From G963662905 sp965230045 (GTDB lineage Bacteria > Bacteroidota > Bacteroidia > Bacteroidales > WRLA01), in contig OZ245940.1 of the NCBI GenBank assembly GCA_965230045.1, positions 2,976,001 through 3,040,000 on the forward strand: DNA of 64,000 nt. Direction: 5' to 3'. Below are positions 43,878 through 52,672 of this stretch, in pieces. Numbering within the stretch: the first letter of the stretch is position 1; every line of letters starts with the position of its first letter. Below the pieces are notes generated by a model, which had not been told where the DNA came from, searched no databases, and saw nothing but the letters and a program-made list of their open reading frames with translations. A program made the translations under genes and the position numbers.

Positions 43878-44495
43878 TTATTTTATTGTTAGTTTTTTGG
43901 AAATTTGCCCATGGCCCTGCGAATATCGCAGTATATAAAATCCTTTTGGCAGATGTGAGAAATAATGGACATTTCCCTGATTTGCAGAATATACCCGTTT
44001 TCCACTGATATCGTAGAGCTCAATTCCACGGATATTTGTGGATTTTATTTCCAATTGCTTCAAGGCGGGATGATACAGGATGTTTGCTGTTTTATCAAAC
44101 TCTTCGACACCCATGGCAAACCCATCGCAAAAAGCTGTTGTGTCATAATCCGATTCGCGACCACCATTATAAACTGCTGTTACAAAAATTTCAAAATGTT
44201 CGCAGTTCAAAAAGCTTAAAAAATCAAGGGAGTCAACGCAAGCGCCCGGAGCACAGTATAATTCCGTTTTCGTTTGAAACTGATAGAGTTCGGTATATCC
44301 GTCTAATGTCGATCGGTAAATATTATAGCCAATCAAACTGTCGGCTGATGGCTCGGGAGGCAGCCAGTTCAGCGTGTAAAAATTATTGGGGCATTCGTAC
44401 CAATGTCTGAAATACAGGTCTCTAATCGGGTTGAGTTGGGCCTGTGCAGTATAGTATAAAGTAAAAAATACGATTATGGTTAGGATACGTTTCAT
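43878..44495 (-). CDS. Small secreted protein with T9SS sorting domain
   Basis: A 205-residue protein with signal peptide 1-19 (…YYTAQAQ) and an FnIII-like module (residues 30-130: NFYTLNWLPPEPSADSLIGYNIYRS…). A C-terminal T9SS domain follows (ILYHPALKQLEIKS…GIELYDISGKRVYS…GFYILRYS…KKLTIK). There are several cysteines (ECPNN, YCAPGACVDSL, LNCEHF). No enzymatic motif, so the role on the cell surface is unknown. It lies 5 bp after a second small T9SS protein gene and is likely co-transcribed with it. Confidence 0.82.
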   Translation of the reverse strand: MKRILTIIVFFTLYYTAQAQLNPIRDLYFRHWYECPNNFYTLNWLPPEPSADSLIGYNIYRSTLDGYTELYQFQTKTELYCAPGACVDSLDFLSFLNCEHFEIFVTAVYNGGRESDYDTTAFCDGFAMGVEEFDKTANILYHPALKQLEIKSTNIRGIELYDISGKRVYSANQGNVHYFSHLPKGFYILRYSQGHGQISKKLTIK

Positions 44496-44500
44496 AATAT

Positions 44501-45373
44501 CTATAATTTGATTAATTTTCTGTAGTACAGTAATTTATCGTTACTATTAATACGAAGGAAATAAAAACCGGAAGACAGTTCTTTGCAACTGATCTCAATA
44601 AACGATTTGTGATCATTAGTCGAAAAAACCATCAGACCACGGGCGTCTGTAAGCGATAAAAAAACCGATGATTGATTGGGGTTAGATATCCTGATTTCAC
44701 CTTGAACAGGATTTGGGCTGAGCAGTTTAATGCCCATATTCTGTTGCGCTTCAATTCCTACTGTGTTAAAATAACAATCATCACTCAGATGAGTATTTTT
44801 GTAAATCAGCTCATTGTCTGTGCTGAAGCAGTTCAATGTGTACCAATAATCAAAAATATGCGACTGAAAAGAAGAAAATGGCAATCCGAACAGGCAGCCG
44901 ATTCCTTGAACCCAAACTTCGTGATAGCCATACTGATCGCTCATAAACTGCCGTTTGCGTAAAGTGCCGTCCAGTATTTCTGCAAAATCGGTCGAATCGC
45001 AGTAAAATTCTGTTGAAGTGCCGTGAAATACAGTGATAACCGTATCACCGGCTTCCATCGAAAAATCATAAACAAGTTCTTCTTGCTGTGCATAATCAAA
45101 GCGGAGTTTTTGATAAACTTTGCCCAATCCGTCTTCTCTCCATGCACTGTAATAATGCCAGTTTGTGGGTGAATTTGCTTCACTTTCGTAGAGCTTGCTG
45201 TAAATGAGGCCATTTATCGTTGTATCACCGGAAAACCGGTAGCTTATGGTATTTTTTGCACCGAAATTCAATTCCGTGACGACATTCCATAAATTACTTT
45301 CGCTCAATATATTCTGCGCTTTAGAGCTGCTGATGGCGAAAGATAAAATGAAAAATAGGAGTATCTTCTTCAT
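44501..45373 (-). CDS. Secreted protein with T9SS sorting domain, function unknown
   Basis: A 290-residue protein from MKKILLFFILSFAISSSKAQ (the ATG at 45433 would add 20 residues before the signal peptide). Residues 25-200 are an unassigned domain rich in aromatic residues (WNVVTELNFGAKNTISYRF, GLIYSKLYESE, AGDTVITVFHG). The C terminus is a T9SS type A domain (LLSPNPVQGEIRISNPNQ…GFYFLRIN…YYRKLIKL). The pattern occurs in many surface proteins of Bacteroidota with no known activity. First gene of a two-gene unit with 43878-44495. Confidence 0.82.
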   Translation of the reverse strand: MKKILLFFILSFAISSSKAQNILSESNLWNVVTELNFGAKNTISYRFSGDTTINGLIYSKLYESEANSPTNWHYYSAWREDGLGKVYQKLRFDYAQQEELVYDFSMEAGDTVITVFHGTSTEFYCDSTDFAEILDGTLRKRQFMSDQYGYHEVWVQGIGCLFGLPFSSFQSHIFDYWYTLNCFSTDNELIYKNTHLSDDCYFNTVGIEAQQNMGIKLLSPNPVQGEIRISNPNQSSVFLSLTDARGLMVFSTNDHKSFIEISCKELSSGFYFLRINSNDKLLYYRKLIKL

Positions 45374-45482
45374 GCTTTTGAATATAAAAGTTCTGCGTAT
45401 TGACTTCAAAAATACAATGAATTTCAGCTTCAAATATAAGCAGAATTTTTATAAATCAGGAAAAATAAAATGTTTTTTTATT

Positions 45483-45719
45483 GGTTCTATTAGAAATTTA
45501 GTGGAAAAGACAAAAGTTTAATCTCCTACAGGTTCCTCCAACCGATAGCTATCGGAATTCCTCATGCCTGGTCTTCACTGCGCTTAACCAAAGTTCTTCA
45601 AGGTCTTCGAGCGTGTTCCCTGAGCGAAGCCGAAGGAAGCCGAGAAGCCACTCGACCACCGCATTATAGGGTCTTCGAGCACAGGTGTTAATCTATTCAA
45701 ATTGCTAAAAGCAGGTCGC
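45483..45719. repeat. Dispersed palindromic element family A, degenerate copy 5
   Basis: The left end GGTTCTATTAGAAATTTAGTGG is recognisable, followed by CAGGTTCCTCCAACCGATAG as in other copies and a GAGC…GTCTTCGAGC-rich centre. The right terminal repeat is missing; the sequence runs directly into the 3' end of the dihydrouridine synthase gene. Confidence 0.65.
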
Positions 45720-46673
45720 CTAATAACTTAAACACTGTAAATTAAGCTGAATTGCCTTCCGGTAGGCTGCCTCATTATTTGCCTTTTTTACTGCTTTTAA
45801 GGCCTTATGCGGATCTGCACATGATTGCGACAGATATTCCCATAAAGCAATCATTTTTAAGTGAATATGATGGTAGCCATTATATCGTTCGAGATAAAAT
45901 TCAAAACTGTCCATAAGAAATTCTTCAAGCCTGATTTGATGGTTTGCAGGCAGCTGATCACTACCGGCTTTTATCATTTCCGGTAGAAAAGGATTGATCA
46001 GGAGCCCACGGCCAATCATCCACTTATTTATATTAGGAAACCGTTCTTGAATCTTTATAAAATCTTGATAATGAACAATATCGCCATTGTAAACCAATTC
46101 ATGTTTTGTAAGTTTCTGAAATTCAGAAAAATCATCATGCGACGCTTTGCCTTTGTACATTTGATCGGCAGTACGCGGATGAATGATAATTTCCTTCAGA
46201 GGATATTGATCCAGCAAAGGCAGCAGGTTCTTCAGCTCCCCGCTATCATGCAAACCGGAACGAACTTTCAAGCTGAGCGCACATTTGGTTTTTGGCATTA
46301 CTTCATCCAAGGTTTCGCAAATTTTATCCGGGTGGGGCAGCAGTCCGGCAGCCAGTCCCTTTTTTGTGAGCATAGGGTAGGGACAGCCTAAGTTCCAGTT
46401 CAGTTCGCCGAAGCCTTTTTCATGGAGCAATTCCGACATTTGAAGAAATTCATGCCCATTTGAAGTGACAATTTGCGGGCAAAGTGGTTGTGCAATATTG
46501 AATTCACTATTGATTTCCTTTTCGAATTTGCGGGCAAAATTCTTTTTCGAATTGCGGATCCAGGGCGTAAAAAATAAGTCAATTCCTTGAAAATGTTTTG
46601 AGTACAGCCCTCTCATATGGACATCAAAAAGGCTTTGCATCGGTGCCTGGTATATTTGGTTTGCTTGATTCAT
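45720..46673 (-). CDS. tRNA-dihydrouridine synthase (DusC-like)
   Basis: A 317-residue flavoenzyme counted from MNQANQIYQAPM, where homologues start (the frame is open to 46811 but the extra 46 residues are not family-like). Features: YQAPMQ…RGLYSKHFQG (FMN/tRNA region), NLGCPYPMLTKKGLAAGLL with the catalytic Cys, LKVRSG, IHPRTADQMYKG and IGRGLLINPF. It reduces specific uridines in tRNA D-loops using NADPH. Sequence details resemble DusC rather than DusA/B, but the site specificity is inferred. Stops right at the degenerate family A element; divergent from the large hybrid kinase. Confidence 0.9.
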   Translation of the reverse strand: MNQANQIYQAPMQSLFDVHMRGLYSKHFQGIDLFFTPWIRNSKKNFARKFEKEINSEFNIAQPLCPQIVTSNGHEFLQMSELLHEKGFGELNWNLGCPYPMLTKKGLAAGLLPHPDKICETLDEVMPKTKCALSLKVRSGLHDSGELKNLLPLLDQYPLKEIIIHPRTADQMYKGKASHDDFSEFQKLTKHELVYNGDIVHYQDFIKIQERFPNINKWMIGRGLLINPFLPEMIKAGSDQLPANHQIRLEEFLMDSFEFYLERYNGYHHIHLKMIALWEYLSQSCADPHKALKAVKKANNEAAYRKAIQLNLQCLSY

Positions 46674-46832
46674 CTTTTTTTTGCGGCAATTTACGAAATT
46701 GAGGATTTCCCGAACCAATAATTTATTGAGCTTATTTATCCACAATGGAGGTGTATAAAAATAAGTATGCATCTTGTTGAACTGCATAAATTTTCTTAAT
46801 TTAGTGCTCAAACGATAATACAGCCTGGCATT

Positions 46833-49800
46833 ATGATAAATGAATTAAGGGTCTTGATGCATTCAATGGGCGTTCCTGAAAATGAACTTATGTTTTGGAA
46901 TGCACCGAAAAGAACACTCTTGCAAATTGATTTTGCTCCTAAATATACTGATAAAGAGTTAATTAACAAAATTGAAAATATTTTGTTAAAGGAATTATCA
47001 TCTGACAACAAAGCGCAGACATTTACTTTAAAGCACAGTAAATCAGTTTATAAGCTCAAAGCTTTTCCTGAAACTATGGGATTGTACCCGCTTCGCTTAC
47101 AGGAAAAAACGGAATCTGCGGAAGAATGGAAATTTGCTGAGTTTGTTGGCCGCGACCATTTGGAAAAAATAATGGAATCGGTTTACCTGATTTCGGGCAT
47201 CCCGGCACAAATCAGGCTTACAAGCGGTGAAGCTGTACATGCCGTTCGGGAAAAAGAAAAATTTTGCCTGAAAGAAAATTGCTCCTATTATCTGGAAACC
47301 AATTGTTTGTTTGACGAAAAACAAAACTTGCCATTGGAGGAAGCCGAATCACTCATGAACCGATCATCTGAGTTTCGGGATAATTTTCAAATTCATAAAC
47401 TTGTACACAAAAATAAATCCTATGGTTATATTTTGCTCGGCAGATACACTATACAAAACAGTATGGATGATAACGAACGCAACCATCTAAACAAAGTTTC
47501 ACGCTCTGTTGAAACTGTTATTGAGATGATTAACCTGTTTCGTAATCAATATCTTGAGCAAAGCAAGCACATCAGGGAACTAAATCAGCTGAAGGAACAA
47601 ATATATATCGGCAGCAAAAAGTACCAACAAATTGTTGACAACAGCCCTTTGGGCATATTTTCATATACTAAAAATGGCAAAATTATTGAAATGAACCAGC
47701 TTTTTGTCGATATGGTTGGTTCTGATAAAGAATCCTTGCTGAATTTTGGCATGATGGAACGTTTGAAGGATAAAGACCTTTTAAACGCATTAAAATCATG
47801 CCTCAATGGCGAAATGAGTGTTTATAAAGGTACATACAAAAGCCTGACTGCCAATAAATCGACACCGGTTCGGGTTTATTTTAATCCGATTTTTGATAAT
47901 GATAACCAAGTCTTCGGTGGCGTTGGTATCGTTGAAGACATCAGCCAGCTTGACGATACAGAGAAAAAAATCCAAAAATTGAATGATGTATTCCTGCAAA
48001 TCGGATCAAATCCACGTGAAAATATCGATTTGATTCTGAAGCAGACACACGAATTGCTCAATGGCGCATGTTCCCTTTATAACCGTCTTGATGATGAGGA
48101 CAAATCATTGGTCACCTGGTCCGATCATATGGCTCCACCTGATCTCGACCGCTCCGACCGCCCGCAAGGCCACATATGCTATGAGGCTGCAATTAAAGGT
48201 TTTAACAAACCCATTGCCATTGAAAACCTCATGGATACGGTATATAAAGATAGCGACCCTAATGTATTGAAATACAATTTAAAATCATATCTGGGATATC
48301 CTGTTCAGCTCAAAAACAAAGCCATAGGAAGCCTGTGTATCGTAGATGTGAATGAACGAAAATTTTCTGATCTGGAAATTCATATTATCTCCACACTGGC
48401 CAAAGCCATCAGCCTGGAAGAAGAACGAATTGAAGCCTATCGTGTGCTTGGCGAAAGTGAAGAAAAATTACGAAGGCTCATTGAAAATACAGAAGATGCC
48501 GTAATATTATACGATGAAAAAGGGCAACTTAACTTCGCCAATCCGGCAACGCTTCATATTACAGGCCTTACGTATGAAGAATTTCAAAATGAGCCGCATC
48601 TGCTTCAGAAAATTGTACATGAGGCAGATCAACCCGAACTGAAACGAAAGTTAAACAGCCCTGATTTTCAGGAAACAGGAAAGCTGAGCCTGCAATACCG
48701 CTTTTGTATGCCTGATAATACGACAAAGTGGATTTGGCACCGATCGTTTAGCGTTCGCAATGAGCAAGGTAAACTAATAAATCTTATTACCGTACTGAGC
48801 GATATCAGTAGTCAGAAAGAAACTGAAAAAGAACTGATCAAAGCAAAAATACATGCACAGGAAAGTGACCGCCTGAAAACAAATTTCCTGGCAAATATCG
48901 GACATGAACTGCGTACTCCAATGAATGCCGTTTTAGGCTTTGCCGAAGTTCTTAAATCTGAATTGGAAGATCAGGCAAGTAAGGATCAGGCCGATATGAT
49001 CATTTCCAACGCCAACCGCCTGCAGGGCATCCTCAATGATATTATTGATGTGAGTTTGCTGGAATCCGGAAAGCTGGAAATTACCCCACACGCTTTTTCT
49101 GTAAATGAAACCATCCGCAGCCTGCATAAAGATTATTCTTATGACAATAGTCTGCGCCAGAAAAAACTCAAGCTGCTCTACCATTGCGACCGTGAAGACG
49201 GGCAGGATATCATGGTTTCTGACGCTTCTCGTATCCGACAGATGATGAGTAACTTACTTAATAACGCCATACGTCATACAAATAAAGGATATATTGAATT
49301 GGGCTATAAAATCAACGAAAACGACATCAGTTTCTATGTACAGGATACCGGCTCAGGCATCAGGGAAGACCGGCGAAAAAACCTTTTCGAACGCTTTTAT
49401 TCCGAAGATGATGCATCTGAGCAACAACTGTCCGGTCTTGGCCTGGGGCTTTTTATCGTGAGTGAAATTTCCCGCATTATTGGTGGGCGCATAGGTTTCG
49501 AAACAGAATCAGGTCAGGGAACACGCTTTGAAATAAGTATTCCGTTTTTTAAACCGGTCTCAATTGAAAAGGCCAAACCCAAAAAAGACTCATTAGATTC
49601 AATAAACAAGTCAATTCTGATCGTGGAAGATGTGGATTCTAATTTCCTCTTGCTGCGTCAATATCTTAAAAAGCTGAATTACAAGATTATCAGAGCAGAA
49701 ACAGGTTTGGAGGCGATTAAAAAATTCCGCATGGAGCAACCTGATTTGGTTTTGATGGATATCCGTCTGCCCAAAATGAGCGGAATTGAAGCTATGGAAC

Positions 49801-49967
49801 AAATCAAGGAAATCAATCCTGATGTGCCTGTAATTGCCCAAACGGCACATGCAATGGCCTACGACAGGGAAAAGCTGATCAATAATGGCTTTGATGACTA
49901 TATCGCAAAACCCATTAAGAAGCAGGAATTGCTGGACATTATTGAAAGGCTCTTTGCGGGACGATAG
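46833..49967 (+). CDS. Large soluble hybrid histidine kinase
   Basis: A 1044-residue kinase without membrane segments. Order: an unassigned N-terminal domain (1-90); a PocR-like sensory region (100-240, with FCLKENCSYYLETNCLF); PAS (260-375); GAF (390-530); PAS/PAC (540-665); HisKA with H691 (ANIGHELRTPMNAV); HATPase (NLLNNAIRHT, DTGSGI, GLGLGLF); and a C-terminal receiver with D977 (LVLMDIRLPKMSG). It likely senses intracellular or diffusible cues and passes phosphate to an unknown phosphotransfer partner. It is divergent from the dihydrouridine synthase gene. An upstream in-frame start is not evident. Confidence 0.9.
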   Translation: MINELRVLMHSMGVPENELMFWNAPKRTLLQIDFAPKYTDKELINKIENILLKELSSDNKAQTFTLKHSKSVYKLKAFPETMGLYPLRLQEKTESAEEWKFAEFVGRDHLEKIMESVYLISGIPAQIRLTSGEAVHAVREKEKFCLKENCSYYLETNCLFDEKQNLPLEEAESLMNRSSEFRDNFQIHKLVHKNKSYGYILLGRYTIQNSMDDNERNHLNKVSRSVETVIEMINLFRNQYLEQSKHIRELNQLKEQIYIGSKKYQQIVDNSPLGIFSYTKNGKIIEMNQLFVDMVGSDKESLLNFGMMERLKDKDLLNALKSCLNGEMSVYKGTYKSLTANKSTPVRVYFNPIFDNDNQVFGGVGIVEDISQLDDTEKKIQKLNDVFLQIGSNPRENIDLILKQTHELLNGACSLYNRLDDEDKSLVTWSDHMAPPDLDRSDRPQGHICYEAAIKGFNKPIAIENLMDTVYKDSDPNVLKYNLKSYLGYPVQLKNKAIGSLCIVDVNERKFSDLEIHIISTLAKAISLEEERIEAYRVLGESEEKLRRLIENTEDAVILYDEKGQLNFANPATLHITGLTYEEFQNEPHLLQKIVHEADQPELKRKLNSPDFQETGKLSLQYRFCMPDNTTKWIWHRSFSVRNEQGKLINLITVLSDISSQKETEKELIKAKIHAQESDRLKTNFLANIGHELRTPMNAVLGFAEVLKSELEDQASKDQADMIISNANRLQGILNDIIDVSLLESGKLEITPHAFSVNETIRSLHKDYSYDNSLRQKKLKLLYHCDREDGQDIMVSDASRIRQMMSNLLNNAIRHTNKGYIELGYKINENDISFYVQDTGSGIREDRRKNLFERFYSEDDASEQQLSGLGLGLFIVSEISRIIGGRIGFETESGQGTRFEISIPFFKPVSIEKAKPKKDSLDSINKSILIVEDVDSNFLLLRQYLKKLNYKIIRAETGLEAIKKFRMEQPDLVLMDIRLPKMSGIEAMEQIKEINPDVPVIAQTAHAMAYDREKLINNGFDDYIAKPIKKQELLDIIERLFAGR

Positions 49968-50015
49968 CTGAAATCTACTTTATTTGATAATTATAAAATA
50001 TTGTTTTATAATCTT

Positions 50016-50894
50016 TTATGTTTTTTGTTTCTCAAAAATCTGTGCAATAATAATACCGGCAAACATCAGGCTGCAGCCGATGGCTGAGCGCAGGTCAACA
50101 GTTTCACTCAGGAGCAGCCAACCGCCCAATAAAGCAAAAACAGATTCGGTACTGAGGATCACGGCAGCAATGGATGGATGGGCTTTGCGCTGCCCGATGA
50201 CCTGCAAAGTGTAAGCTACGCCCACTGACATTATTCCTCCATATAAAATTGGGACAGTAGCATCGAATATTCCGTTTATGCTGTTCTGCTCTGTGAGAAA
50301 AGCAGGAAAAAAGCTAAAAACAGAACAAACTGCAAACTGAATTGCAGCAAGCTTTATAGCATTGGCACGTCCGGCATAATGCGAAATCAACAACATATGC
50401 GAAGCCCAGAAAAATGCACTGAAAAATACATATAAATCACCCTTTTGGATTTGCAGCCCTTCCTTCACACTGAGCAGGTACATGCCTCCCAAAGCCATAA
50501 GAGCACCAATCCAAATGCCCAGTCCGGTTTTCTTGCCAAAAAATATCCCAAGCATGGGAACAATTACCACATACAATCCGGTGATAAAGCCTGCATTTCC
50601 GGCTGTAGTGTAAACAACACCAATTTGTTGCAGGGAAGCCGCAATAAACAGTGCCAGCCCAATAAACAAGCCTCCAAACCATAAAGTTTTACTGTCAAAT
50701 TTTGCTTTGTTTTCTTTCTTATCCGGAAACAACCAAATCAATGGCAGCAAACTGATACTACCCAATGCAAAACGGATGGCATTGAACATAAAGGGACCTG
50801 TATGCTCCATCCCGGCGCGTTGGGCTACAAATGCAAAACCCCAGATCATAGCGGTGAGCAGGAGCAATAAATCTGATTTATAAGATCTTGTCAT
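50016..50894 (-). CDS. EamA/DMT family transporter
   Basis: A 292-residue inner-membrane protein with about ten hydrophobic helices arranged as two EamA repeats (residues 8-135 and 145-285). Family markers are the N-terminal LLLLTAMIWGFAFVAQR, FITGLYVVIVPMLG at the end of repeat 1, and HPSIAAVILSTESVFALLGGWLLLSE in repeat 2. Such permeases export amino acids or other metabolites; substrate unknown. It is downstream on the minus strand of the peptidase cluster but separated by a large hairpin. Confidence 0.92.
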   Translation of the reverse strand: MTRSYKSDLLLLLTAMIWGFAFVAQRAGMEHTGPFMFNAIRFALGSISLLPLIWLFPDKKENKAKFDSKTLWFGGLFIGLALFIAASLQQIGVVYTTAGNAGFITGLYVVIVPMLGIFFGKKTGLGIWIGALMALGGMYLLSVKEGLQIQKGDLYVFFSAFFWASHMLLISHYAGRANAIKLAAIQFAVCSVFSFFPAFLTEQNSINGIFDATVPILYGGIMSVGVAYTLQVIGQRKAHPSIAAVILSTESVFALLGGWLLLSETVDLRSAIGCSLMFAGIIIAQIFEKQKT

Positions 50895-50919
50895 AAAAAG
50901 TTTTTCATTGAAACAAGGC

Positions 50920-50967
50920 TGAAACGGCAGTGCAACAGTGTTGTTTTATTGTTGCACCACCGTTTCA
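50920..50967. other. 48-nt near-perfect hairpin between the EamA and C69 genes
   Basis: TGAAACGGCAGTGCAACA and TGTTGCACCACCGTTTCA (arms at 50920-50937 and 50950-50967) pair along 18 nt with a symmetrical two-base mismatch (CA/CA), loop GTGTTGTTTTAT. No T-run follows, so this is not a standard terminator. It could block read-through from the peptidase operon or be a palindromic repeat. Confidence 0.7.
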
Positions 50968-51027
50968 ACATGGTTTCGTCAGGCCCAGACTTTGAATTTG
51001 AACTTTATAGAGCTTTATGAACAGGCA

Positions 51028-52668
51028 CTATATGCCTTGTTTGTTATTGGTATATTTTGTAATAAGCCTGATCCTTAAATCTTTAAACATTTTATGGATG
51101 TTTTCCATACGCTCAATGGTGAGGGTATTGAGGCGTTCGGCAGCAAGCTTTGGATCCTCTTTGAGTAATTCCTGGATTTCTACATCGAGGGCGGCCTGCT
51201 CATCAAAAAATGCTTGTTCGATCGGGTCGCGCATTTCGTGCAGGTCTTGCACAGCATCCTGCCAGCGCAGATAAAGCAGATTATCCACAAAATCAACGCA
51301 CCAGCGGATTGAATTATCGTTATATTCCTCAGGGTCATAAGCTTTATAGCATGCTGCGATTTCGGTATTTCCGCTGTAAATTGGCACGTATGCACTAGTA
51401 AATGCATTATCCACATAAAACCAGTAAACACCACCGATTGCATCAGGCAGCCAGCCTCTTAGTTGGGCAATCATGCCATATTCACCACGTGCACGGGCCA
51501 CATTTCTACGCCTGTTAATTTTAAGCAAACGACGCATTTCTTCGCGGGGAAATGGAGTTGCCAATGGACTCCGAACCATTTGTCCTTCTTTTCCGGGATA
51601 GAACCAGCCCGGCGCATTTTCCTTATCATAAATCGTTCCGCTAAATGTTGAACGCTGAAATGCCATGATATCCTGCACCTGCATTTTTTGTTTTGGCTGT
51701 GCAGAAAAAGGGTAGATGCTCAAAGGCTCAACATACTGTGTGTATTGATTTTCTCCGGCAAAAGGATTGGTAGTATAGCGGTTTGGCAGATTGGGCAAAT
51801 CCGGGCAGAACGTACTGTAAAACAGCCAGAAACGGCTGGTAGCCCATTCGCGTGGGACAGGGGCGTAGGCATCCTGCCAGATGAATGGCATGCCTGAATC
51901 AGGATCATACCACCCGTGCTCAATGGCAACATCCTTATAGTTTTTCGAAACACGGAAATTCTTTTTGTCTTTTGGGTTGATTTGCTTGATGATACTCCAG
52001 TTGGGAATGATGAGCACATGATCATCCGGAACGCGCTGAGCAGCCCATAAAGCGCCTGGCTTGCCGCTATCAGGTGTCCAGTCGTTGCCCACGCTATAAA
52101 CTTCGAGCACCCAGGCTTCTTCTGTATCGGCAATTACAAGTGATTCTGATTCACCCACACATGATGGACGAAAGCCATATTTGTCAAGCAAGGAAGTGAT
52201 GAGTTCCAGCGCATCTTCAGCTTTTGTGCAGCGCTGCAAAGCAAAAGCCTGTGCCTGCTCAATGGTCATAATCTGGGCGCAGCTTTCGAGATCAAGTTTG
52301 AGTTCCTCGCGTTGTGAAAGTGTGCTTTCACCTATAGCCAGTTGGTGTTCATTCATCTGAGGATAAGCGCTTTGGAAATACCCATAAGTTTCGCGAACCT
52401 GCGGTATATGCCCCAGCACTTCGCCATAATCGCCCAACGGACGGCCACTTTCGACCATGCCCCAGTAAATGGGTGCTTTGGCCCCTTTATCGAATTTTTG
52501 TCCGGGCACAAAATGTACGCGGCAATCCGGGCCGGCATCTGTATGTGAAACAATAACACTACCGTCTTTGGTGGCATTTTTTCCTGCAACGATTACCGTG
52601 CAGGCGTTTGATGATAATCCATTGAGGATCAATCCAAAAGCGATAATAATTCCAAAAATATTTTTCAT
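51028..52668 (-). CDS. Exported C69 family dipeptidase
   Basis: A 546-residue Ntn-hydrolase. The signal peptide ends at about residue 22 so that cleavage exposes Cys23 (SSNACTVIVAGKNATKDGSV), the N-terminal nucleophile required in peptidase family C69. The rest matches the family: HTDAGPD, YGFRPSCVGESESLVIADTEEAWVLEV, GKPGALWAAQRVPDDH. It hydrolyses a range of dipeptides outside the cytoplasm, suiting the end products of the S9 and S37 enzymes. The start follows the S37 peptidase stop by 4 bp, so the two are in one transcript. Confidence 0.92.
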   Translation of the reverse strand: MKNIFGIIIAFGLILNGLSSNACTVIVAGKNATKDGSVIVSHTDAGPDCRVHFVPGQKFDKGAKAPIYWGMVESGRPLGDYGEVLGHIPQVRETYGYFQSAYPQMNEHQLAIGESTLSQREELKLDLESCAQIMTIEQAQAFALQRCTKAEDALELITSLLDKYGFRPSCVGESESLVIADTEEAWVLEVYSVGNDWTPDSGKPGALWAAQRVPDDHVLIIPNWSIIKQINPKDKKNFRVSKNYKDVAIEHGWYDPDSGMPFIWQDAYAPVPREWATSRFWLFYSTFCPDLPNLPNRYTTNPFAGENQYTQYVEPLSIYPFSAQPKQKMQVQDIMAFQRSTFSGTIYDKENAPGWFYPGKEGQMVRSPLATPFPREEMRRLLKINRRRNVARARGEYGMIAQLRGWLPDAIGGVYWFYVDNAFTSAYVPIYSGNTEIAACYKAYDPEEYNDNSIRWCVDFVDNLLYLRWQDAVQDLHEMRDPIEQAFFDEQAALDVEIQELLKEDPKLAAERLNTLTIERMENIHKMFKDLRIRLITKYTNNKQGI

Positions 52669-52672
52669 AGAT

